NCBI GenBank assembly: GCA_964035545.1
Contig: OZ037766.1
Span: forward strand, 848,501-912,500
Length of the DNA stretch: 64,000 nt
DNA from: Bugula neritina
Lineage: Eukaryota > Bryozoa > Gymnolaemata > Cheilostomatida > Bugulidae
Reading direction: 5' to 3'
Positions 48,701-58,283 of the stretch are shown here, in pieces. Position 1 is the stretch's first letter, and each line of letters begins with the position of its first letter. The notes under the pieces are model-generated. The model was not told where the DNA came from and made no database searches. It worked only from the letters and a program-made list of their open reading frames with translations. Both the position numbers and the translations under genes were made by a program.

Positions 48701-49292
48701 GTCTTGTTTATTATTTATTTACTCGTTATTTGTTATTATTTTATACTCGTGGCTTATGCTAGGAATCTACATTTTATTCACACATAAAAAGGAAATTAGA
48801 GCTGATATGGTAGAGTTGTACTGTTACAGTTTGTTAATGCTGTGAGTGTTGCACGTTTTATACATTGTATAGCAATAACACAATATTACATTGTGTTATT
48901 GTCTACTCGTGGAATAATACAACTACACGCCTGAGAGATACCAACTACGTTCAAATTTCACTGAAATTCGCACGTTTCTACTGTTTCACTGCCACTGCAC
49001 TCTTCTATTTGTATTCTGTGCATTCATTTCCTAACTTATTTCCCTGCAGGTAGAAAAGTTTAGTCTGTTGTTTCTAAGTTAGTAATGTGAATACGCTGTT
49101 TCAGGAGCCCTTCCCTACGACTTTCACGGTCATATGAACCCAGGTAATCTCAACCCTGCACCAGCTAAGAGCCCCTCTCCCCCTCCCCGCGTCTACAAGC
49201 CCTGCGTGGTGTGTAATGACAAGTCCTCAGGCTATCACTATGGAGTGAGCTCCTGCGAAGGCTGCAAGGTGGGTTGGTACACAGTCTATGTT

Positions 49293-49382
<90 letters not shown>

Positions 49383-50420
49383 GACTGTAGAAGTTTACTC
49401 AAACTCTAAATCTATTGATTCTATTCCCAGTTGACAAGAACCTATGTTTTGGTGTTTCTCCAGAGTAGAAACTTATACAATATATTTCAATGACCTTAAT
49501 GGGGCAGCATTTGAGGTGACAGAGGCAGCGTGTAGTGGCAGAGGCAGCACGGGTAGAGATGGTGGGAGAATAATGTATTCAGTGTTGCTACTGCAACTTT
49601 CCACCCACCTGAGGTTTCATATCTCACTAGTCATTCCATTAATAATAACATTGCGCAACAATTAAGCCCAGCTCCACTGTACGTAGCATCTGCAGGCCTG
49701 TAACGGCTGGAAGTGGAATTAATAGCTTCTGTTCTGATTATCTGGCTGTTGGAGCCTCAGCTAACCTCTGCAGTTGTGTGCAGACTAGGAGATGGTGTTG
49801 TTAGTGTTGTTACAGTTAATCTATCAGGATTTGTGTACTGCAGTTGGTTAACTGGAGGATTATTAAGCCTCTTGTTGGTTAAAAAGTACTTTGTTAGCTT
49901 ATTTACTGCTGCATTGTTGTGTGGAGAATCTCATTGTTAATAAGCAGCCACCTAAATGGTGTCCATCTTCTCAGTACGCTCTGTATGGGAAGGTAAGGTT
50001 GTGGAACAGCCTTAAGTAAACACTAAACCATCAAACTGAGGTTTGTTTTTGTTGGGAGGGAAAATGCTGCCACTTTCCTTACTCAGCCACCGCAGCAGCT
50101 GAACAATGAAAATATGGGCCATAGAATGTAACATTTGTAAGTCAACACTTGACTGCAGCCTTTCACGGTTCAAGTACCACTCTGTATTCATAATCCAACT
50201 TCTTGTTTTTCTTCTGTTCTCCGTATATAATATAATATATTTGCTTGTTTATGATAAATTGCTAGCTGCTTGGATTCACACAACATCCTTTCATGTGACT
50301 ATGTTGTGACTACAGCTAGTACTAGTACTACTACTAGTACTACTACTACTACTACTACTACTAGTACTACTACTACTACCGCTACTACCACTACTGCTAC
50401 TACTGCTACTACCACTACTG

Positions 50421-50453
<33 letters not shown>

Positions 50454-53400
50454 TTACTACTGCTACTACTACTGCTACTACCACTACTGCTACTACCACT
50501 GCTACTACTGCTACTACTGCTACTACCACTACTGCTACTACTACTACTACTAGTACTACTACTACTACTACTAGTACTACTTGTACTACTACTAGTAATG
50601 CTACTACTACTACTACTACTAGTACTACTACTACTATTACTACCACTGCTACTACTATTACTACTACTAGTACTACTACTACTAGTACTCCTACTACTAG
50701 TGCTACTACTACTAGTAGTACTGCTACTACTGGTACTATTTTATTCCGTCCTAAAGACTGATTATGTGGCTAAACCAGACCAAACCTGGGGCTGGTTTAT
50801 TATTTTAATTACTTTATAATAGTATTACTTTTCTTAAGTGGCCTCCTTCTCAGAGCACTTATAATTCTCATTAATCTCTCTGTCTCTCTGTCTCAAGGTC
50901 ATTGTCTCACCTCTCTTTACCTAGTAACTCTCCTTGTCTCACCTAGTAACTCTCCTTGTCTCACCTAGTAACTCTCCTTGTCTCACCTAGTAACTCTCCT
51001 TGTCTCACCTAGTAACTCTCCTTGTCTCACCTAGTAACTCTCCTTGTCTCACCTAGTAACTCTCCTTGTCTCACCTAGTAACTCTCCTTGTCTCACCTAG
51101 TAACTCTCCTTGTCTCACCTAGTAACTCTCCTTGTCTCACCTGGTAACTCTCCTTGTCTCACCTGGTAACTCTCCTTGTCTCACCTAGTAACTCTCCTTG
51201 TCTCACCTAGTAACTCTCCTTGTCTCACCTAGTAACTCTCCTTGTCTCACCTAGTAACTCTCCTTGTCTCACCTAGTAACTCTCCTTGTCTCACCTAGTA
51301 ACTCTCCTTGTCTCACCTAGTAACTCTCCTTGTCTCACCTAGTAACTCTCCTTGTCTCACCTAGTAACTCTCCTTGTCTCACCTAGTAACTCTCCTTGTC
51401 TCACCTAGTAACTCTCCTTGTCTCACCTAGTAACTCTCCTTGTCTCACCTAGTAACTCTCCTTGTCTCACCTAGTAACTCTCCTTGTCTCACCTAGTAAC
51501 TCTCCTTGTCTCACCTAGTAACTCTCCTTGTCTCACCTAGTAACTCTCCTTGTCTCACCTAGTAACTCTCCTTGTCTCACCTGGTAACTCTCCTTGTCTC
51601 ACCTGGTAACTCTCCTTGTCTCACCTGGTAACTCTCCTTGTCTCACCTAGTAACTCTCCTTGTCTCACCTAGTAACTCTCCTTGTCTCACCTAGTAACTC
51701 TCCTTGTCTCACCTAGTAACTCTCCTTGTCTCACCTAGTAACTCTCCTTGTCTCACCTAGTAACTCTCCTTGTCTCACCTAGTAACTCTCCTTGTCTCAC
51801 CTAGTAACTCCTTGTCTCACTAAACTCCAGAGTAAAGGGCTGGTATGTATACCTGTCACCTACCTGCTGGTATGTATACCTGTCGCCTACCTGGTGGTAT
51901 GTATACCTGTTCAGAGTTGTGTTCTCTCTCACTGCAGGGGTTCTTCAGACGAAGTGTGAACAAGAACATGACGTACACGTGTCAGAAAGACTCCAACTGT
52001 GAGATCAACAAGGTGACGAGGAACAGGTGCCAACACTGTCGTCTCAAGAAGTGCTTCGACAAGGGCATGTCCAAAGAAGGTGCGTGTGCTTCCCCCCCCC
52101 TTCCCCCCTACAGCCTTCTTCAGACTCTCGGGCTACTGCCTGCTGAATAGAACTCTGGGTCTACAGACCAGTAAAGTGTCTCTATTACTAGACTGTTGAA
52201 TGTAGGCCAGAGTATTAGAATTGTTGTGATTTTTAATGTTCCATATTTTCACCGCACAGCAGCACCTCCATTCTCTGTCATGTGGCAGCAGCCAGCAGGC
52301 TAGATATGCTCTGCAGGTATTTCCATCCTTTGTTAGGTTTCTATTGACTCTGTATGAACACTAAAATAGACTGCACTGGCAACCTGCCAACACTCATCAA
52401 CCCGACATCCGGTTTAACAGAAAGTGTAATAATACGAGCAGCAGGGAACTGTTTGTCAAACGAAATGTCAAAGCCAAGGGGTGCTGTTTACATTTGCTGT
52501 CAGTTGAAAGGTCAACACTCGCTGGCTTGCTGACTTTACTGCTGCATGCTGACTGTTTCCAGGCTTCACATATGAATAGATTTCTTATTCAATGTCTGGA
52601 ACAGTTACTAATATCCACAGCCATAAGTTATCCACTTGAAATAATTGATACACAGTGATAGAGTTTATCTGGAGGTGTTTGCGTCTTCAATATAGACCAA
52701 CTTTATGTAGATGTTTGCCTTTCAGCTTCTCTCATCCCCTGATTAGTTATTCTCCCTCAGTGTGTTGAGTCTCTCTCTCCTGTTGTAGCCGTCAGGAATG
52801 ACAGAAAGAAGAAGCCGCCTGTCGCTGACGCTGAAAAAGAAGACAACAACAACAAGAAGGCGGAGCCAGCAACTTTCCTCACCGAGCGAGACGAACACCT
52901 CATAGGAATCATATTAGATGCGCACAGACAGACACTGCCCGGCGGACCCGTTCTGCCTAAAAAGGTAGCTGGAGATTCTAGTCTACCACAATATCCCACA
53001 ATACCCCACAATATCCCACGGGTGGTATGGGTTGGGGACAGATGTACTCTAGTGAATGTTGTAAACACATGTTTACTGGCAATTAGCAAGTGACTGCAAC
53101 TCGTGTTGTTTTTGATCTTACAGCCTGAGGGCTTTGGCTTCACTTCAGTTAACTTACAGCTTCACTTCAGCTAACTTACACATGTTTTGAAGTTGATTCA
53201 GCAATGATAACTTGTTGTGTCATCTCCAAGAAGTAAGTTGGTTAATGAGCCTTTAACTCTTCATTAGTGGCCAATAGAAAGGTTTCAGCATGAAATAACT
53301 TTAGTTACTGAATCATATTCATTAGAAATAAAAATATTGGAAAAGCAAATCCAAACAATTTGTACTGAAAGCAATATTTAGATACTGGTTTAAGAGTTTT

Positions 53401-56400
53401 TGGAATACATTGGCTATTGTTCCAGCAATGAAACTGTGAGGGTAGCTGGTATTAGATAGTGTATTTTACTCCAACATTTCAATATTCGCAGCTTTTAGTT
53501 CTTTACAACCAGACAAGTATTTCAACTAGACCACCATGTAGCAGTAGTAAGACATCTTTGCTTGTGGAGGTAGTAAAGAAGTTCAGCCCTTCATTGTTAT
53601 CTATTATTAGTCACTCTTCTAACGGAGTGAACAGTTGAATTAGTGAGTCGTGTTACCAACTTCACGGCTCATTTGAGTTGTGGAATTGCGCTTGGGGACA
53701 TTTTAGTGCAGAGTTAAATTTCCTCATGTTACTCGTGGCCCAGAAATTGTTTGCATCTGAGATGGGAGGAGCTTAAACTCCCTCTTCAAATATCCTTGTC
53801 AGAGTGTGGGGATAATTCTATAAGCAGCTCTAAGTTGGGGGTGACTGAGTGCAGTAGTTTGGGGGTTCCAATCAAACATTGTATGTATTTTACCTTTCTG
53901 TTATTTTGTACCCGGCTCTACCTCTCTCTAGTTGTGTATCTCATGTGTATCGTGTATAACTATCCTCTCTCATGTGTCGCAGGTGAACGACTGCCCTAGT
54001 CGCAGCCCCTCCGTGTCATCCCCAGTGCCAAGCACCTGCTCAAACATGACAGGCGAGTCATCTGACAGACCGAGTCCCGACACAACCACTCTGGACAGTA
54101 TGGGGGGTCTGCATAGCCCCTCGACCCCCGGCAGCAACTATGGGTCACCATCTCGGCGGCCTGGCTGGGACAACGTGGATGAACTCAACTCGGAGGGGAT
54201 AGTCAAGGTGGTGGAGTTTGCCAAGAAGATACCACGATTTCTAGAGCTCAGTGTAACTGATCAGATAACTCTGCTGAAGGCAGCGTGTCTAGAGGTCTTG
54301 GTAGGTAGATCTTGTTATCTCTCCTCGTGTCACTGAATACTGTGGGTGTGGCTTTAGACCAGGACTAGTTTCCTGTCCGCTCCAGTGTCCACTGAGCTGA
54401 TTGGTTACTTGTTGAATGAAGATGTCTAGTCATTCTATTTTCATAGGATTTGTACATTGATTATTTCCTGTATTCAGCTCATTCAATACGACTCAAAATT
54501 ACTTCATTTTTCTCATGAAATTGCAGATTCTACGGTTGAGTATGAGATACAAAGCTGCCGAAGATATGCTCACCTTCTCCAATGGTGTCAGCATTTCTCA
54601 GGTGGAGATGGAGAAGGGAGGGTTCGGGGCTCTGGCGCAGACCATATTCAAGTTCTCCGCCGCTCTTTCTCAGATGAACCTTGATGAGAAGGAGTTTGCG
54701 TTACTCTCGTCCATCTGTCTGCTTTCTAGCGGTGAGTATGTCTGCTATACAGTCAGTATACTTCTGCTATACAGTTAGTATACAACTGCTATACAGTTAC
54801 TATACGTCTGCTATACAGTAAGTATACGTCTGCTATACAGTTAGTATACGTCTGCTATACAGTTAGTATACGTCTGCTATACAGTCAGTATACTTCTGCT
54901 ATACAGTTAGCATACGTCTGCTATACGGTTAGTATACGTCTGCTATACGGTTAGTATACGTCTGCTATACGGTCAGTATACGTCTGCTATACAGTTACTA
55001 TACGTCTGCTATACAGTCAGTATACGTCTGCTATACAGTTACTATACGTCTGCTATACAGTCAGTATACGTCTGCTATACAGTTAGCATACGTCTGCTAT
55101 ACGGTTAGTATACGTCTGCTATACGGTTAGTATACGTCTGCTATACGGTTAGTATACGTCTGCTATACGGTTAGTATACTTCTGCTATACAGTTAGTATA
55201 CTTCTGCTATACAGTTAGTAGACGTCTGCTATACGGTCAGTATACGTCTGCTATACGGTTAGTATACGTCTGCTATACAGTTAGTATACGTCTGCTATAC
55301 AGTTAGTATACGTCTGCTATACAGTTAGTATACGTCTGCTATACAGTTAGTATACGTCTGCTATACAGTTAGTATACGTCTGCTATACAGTTAGTATACG
55401 TCTGCTATACAGTCAGTATACGTCTGCTATACAGTCACTATACGTCTGCTATACAGTCAGTATACGTCTGCTATACACGTCTGCACATCAAACACATTCT
55501 CTAAAGCCATACATCAAATAGCTGATTGTTAAGCTGATGTGCAATGTTTAAGTTGCCAATGAAGTCTCACTTGATATTGACACGTGTCATACTGTAGCCC
55601 AACTCCCTCACCCACCTTGTTCTAGACAGCTGTGTGTGAGAGTGAAATTCTAGTATGCTATATGAGTGAAGGTTGGTGGAGTTGCCAGGTTTAGACGCTG
55701 TGACTGGAACTGTAGCTGTGATTGTAGACCGATCTGGGTTAGAGAGTAGCGTGAACGTGGAGAGAGTGCAAGAGCCGTACCTGGTGGCGTTGCAGCACTA
55801 CACCCGACACCGCCACCCTAACAAACCGCACCTCTTTGCTAAGTTACTCATGAAACTGACAGACCTACGGAGTATCAGTATTAAAGGTGAGTGTTGCAGG
55901 TTATCTCCCCTTCATGTGTGCTTTATTGTCAGAGGTTAGGTTCTCCACTCTAGGTAGATGGCGTTATGAGTGTCTTAGACACAAATAGGATTATTTTAGT
56001 GTTTTGGAGTTTTTGCAAGGATTTCCTCCTTGTATAAATGAACTGGCAAATTTTGAGGACATTTCTATTGCACTAAGCTATGTGATGACAAGTTTTCATG
56101 GATGATTGTCAGATAATGATGGCCGTGCATACTTCACTGGCTGGCACATGCTTTAACAACTGCAATTATTAATCCTTGTATGTCATTTTTTGTGTTTTTC
56201 ATACCTTAAAGCATACAATCCTCTCTTGATAATTGAAAGATTATTCCTTTTGTTATTGCAATAGTGTTGTCATTTGTTTTGTAATGCAGATCAGGGTTTA
56301 TCCAGAAATTTTGTCTGTGCCTTCGTAAAACATAAATATACCTGGATTGCAAAGTTGTCTTCCCCATGTATCAGATCTGCTGTATGTCGCGTGATGTTTA

Positions 56401-56507
56401 TTCCAGGAGCGGATAAAGTGTTGCATTTAAGGGAGGAGTCTGCTGACAACATCCCCCCTCTCGTCAAAGAGATGTTCGACAGAACAGAGAATGTTTGTAT
56501 CCTGTAA
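42721..56507 (+). CDS. RAR: Retinoic acid receptor (nuclear receptor NR1B), 9 coding exons
   Basis: Exons: 42721-42724, 47646-47891, 49105-49268, 51938-52079, 52789-52964, 53983-54300, 54527-54731, 55728-55886, 56407-56507; 504 aa. The first coding exon holds only ATG plus A, joined across 4.9 kb to GTGAAGAC. The A/B domain ends before the zinc-finger domain at 117-182 ([21 protein letters not shown]-box [35 protein letters not shown]). The DNA-binding exons split at CK|GFF. Hinge and helix 1 ([19 protein letters not shown]) are followed by a Ser/Pro-rich insert of about 60 residues before helix 3 ([18 protein letters not shown]). Arg357 and Ser368 match the two residues that hold the retinoate carboxylate in vertebrate RARs. 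The AF-2 core LVKEMF is intact, and the F region is only about nine residues. It is a ligand-dependent transcription factor, expected to pair with RXR. Introns carry large arrays at 49295, 50312, 50909 and 54732; intron 1 shows no other gene. Confidence 0.97.
46214..46411. repeat. 44-bp repeat, about 4.5 copies, in RAR intron 1
   Basis: Unit CTTCCTGTAGTATTTTATAT then CTGCTATGTTAGTGGTAAAG and TTAA, with few substitutions. Confidence 0.9.
48070..48131. repeat. Perfect 31-bp tandem duplication with AP-1-like and E-box-like sites
   Basis: Two identical copies of ACTGAGCATGCCCAGTGAGT plus CATATGCTGGG in RAR intron 2. Each contains TGAGTCA (AP-1 consensus), CATATG (an E-box form) and the palindrome GCATGC. 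Confidence 0.9.
49295..49379. repeat. (TC)n microsatellite, about 42 dinucleotides
   Basis: Uninterrupted TC run starting about 26 nt after the donor of the RAR exon that encodes the first zinc finger. Confidence 0.98.
50312..50735. repeat. (ACT)n trinucleotide array
   Basis: ACT with GCT, ACC and AGT variants over about 420 bp. It yields poly-Thr, poly-Leu and poly-Val frames on both strands that are not proteins. Confidence 0.97.
50909..51812. repeat. 22-bp minisatellite, about 41 copies, each acceptor-like
   Basis: Unit CTCACCTAGTAACTCTCCTT plus GT, nearly invariant apart from CTAG/CTGG. Read as ACTCTCCTTGTCTCACCTAG, each copy has a pyrimidine tract followed by an AG. It lies upstream of the acceptor for the second zinc-finger exon (51938). 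Confidence 0.96.
51841..51913. repeat. 27-bp repeat, about 2.7 copies
   Basis: GGTATGTATACCTGTCACCT plus ACCTGCT repeated. The last partial copy ends about 25 nt before the RAR exon at 51938. Each copy opens with a donor-like GGTATGTAT. Confidence 0.85.
54732..55477. repeat. 22-bp minisatellite, about 34 copies, starting at a RAR 5' splice site
   Basis: Unit TATACGTCTGCTATACAGTT plus AG. The donor reads GTGAGTAT followed by GTCTGCTATACA, and copies then carry GTTAGTAT or GTCAGTAT in the place of the donor. So the array extends the splice site itself. Confidence 0.95.
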
Positions 56508-57107
56508 CCATGGCAACCTCACTCGCTCAAACTTGCCATGTCTGCTGCATACTCTCAATCATAACACGACTACAGCTGTACTACCTAACCCTTACAGCTG
56601 GCCACTGTAGAGAGAGAGAGGACAATTACAAAGGCTTATTTGTTGGAGTTGTATTTATTACTGTGTAAGCACTGGGTGACTGATTTGATTTATTCTATAT
56701 ATTCTGACATTCTTGTAAAGAGTGAGTTTATGTTGCTATTTTTACATTGTCACGGTTGTGATTTTCATAATATATTTTCATCCGGGAGAAATTCTGCCTG
56801 GCCGTACAATTTTTCAACATATTTTCAGCTACATCCGTGGTGCTCAAATTTGTCAGGAAATATTTTAATGTTGGTGAATTTACTAATGATTGCTATTACA
56901 CACACTGTTATATACTTTTATATACTAATTATTCTTATATGTTATATGCACTACATATATTATGTACATACACTTGAATTTAGGTCACGAATTACCGGAA
57001 GATGTGTTGTGACCAGTTCTATATCGTAAATTTGTTAACCAAATAATGCTTCTACCCAAATTATCTTTTCATCTGTGAACTCTTTTCTATATTCAATGAT
57101 TTTAGAA

Positions 57108-57113
57108 AATAAA
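57108..57113 (+). terminator. Candidate RAR poly(A) signal AATAAA
   Basis: First good AATAAA downstream of the RAR stop at 56507, followed by TATTTTGTCGTTTATT, a T/GT-rich element. Confidence 0.5.
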
Positions 57114-58076
57114 TATTTTGTCGTTTATTCATTGTGATCTATATGTGACGAACCGACCACCGCCCGTCTTGTAAGTATCGATGTGAGTTCTCAGACTATA
57201 TAAATGTGTCAGCTGTTCCAGAGCCAGAGTAATCTTATGAGAAGCTTTTAGCCTGCTGAACAGTGAAATATGAGTCTGTTATTGACAATGCTGATAACTT
57301 GTGAATGACTTGACTTGCTGAAATTGGCAAAATATATTCAACTTTTGACTGGTTCCAAAATTCATGCAGCTGATATTTGGGACGGAGCCAACCTGTTGGA
57401 TGTTGATAGGACAACCCCTCTTGGTCAGTTTATCTTTGTCAGATGTCACCAGGAATTAATTTATGAAGAAGTTTTTGATTAAAAAATGATATGACCTTTA
57501 CAAGTGTCTTGTGGCTAAATTGAAGATTGAGTTGCACACTAGTCCCTTTTGTCAATGTTTTGTAATAAATTTATCTTTTTATAAGTTTGCTATTAATATT
57601 AATTTATATAGCAATTCTTGTTTAATTCCAAAACTATAATTGCATTTTTAAATTATTGAATAAGACTTTTCTACTTCATGCCAAATTTACAAACTTTGCA
57701 TTGACTAGAAATCATGACCTTAAACAGCTAAGAAATTCAAATAAAAGTCAGCAATAGTGAGTATTATAATACTAGAGCCAAAGGAAAAACCATCAGTATG
57801 AACACAAAACTTATTATGAACCAACATTTTTTTAATACGCAACTCTCAAACAGCCTGTAGGATATAAATAGCGATAAAAATGTAACTTCATGAATTTTTT
57901 AAAATTGAAAATACCTCGTGAAAAGTCTCAATTCCCCCCAGGTTGGAAACCACTGCTCTAACTGTAAGGATGGTTCATATATAATTTCGTACTGCGCAAA
58001 CGAAGTGTAAAGGCAAAGCTGTAAAGTTGTGTTCTCTTATAAATTGACCAACGACTTCGTTGGGTATTCCATATGG

Positions 58077-58113
58077 CCAATGAGATCATAGAACCGTCGG
58101 CGCGATCTTCAAA
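58077..58113 (+). promoter_or_regulatory. CCAAT box plus CDE/CHR-like element upstream of CKS1
   Basis: CCAAT at 58077-58081, GGCGCG at 58099-58104 and TTCAAA at 58108-58113 lie about 170-210 nt before the CKS1 ATG. CCAAT boxes with a GC-rich CDE (E2F-like) site spaced a few bases from a CHR (TTTGAA or its complement TTCAAA) mark vertebrate G2/M gene promoters bound by the DREAM/MuvB complexes. Matches are short. Confidence 0.4.
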
Positions 58114-58283
58114 TGTCAAAATACTTTTTTCAACAAGACCCTTGTCAATAGTTAAATAATCAAGATTTTAATTTGAAAGCCTACATAGTAGTAGCACCTC
58201 AACTGACAACACAATTTCTGCCTGTTTAGTTGTCTTTATTGCTTGCACATTCAAAGTTTATTTATTATTTTATAATTATCACA

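Larger units (their letters stand above)
56508..58283. other. RAR 3'UTR and CKS1 promoter region
   Basis: RAR 3'UTR with AATAAA at 57108-57113, about 600 nt past the stop. The rest is AT-rich with no exon seen. CKS1 promoter motifs lie at 58077-58113. Confidence 0.5.

Noticed and set aside
50270-50819. Poly-Thr, poly-Val and poly-Leu frames
   Set aside because: Products of the ACT trinucleotide array.
50909-51812. Possible CRISPR-like array
   Set aside because: Units are contiguous 22-mers with no unique spacers, in an animal intron.
52757-53143. 128-codon minus-strand frame
   Set aside because: It is the antisense of the RAR hinge exon (52789-52964) and adjacent intron.
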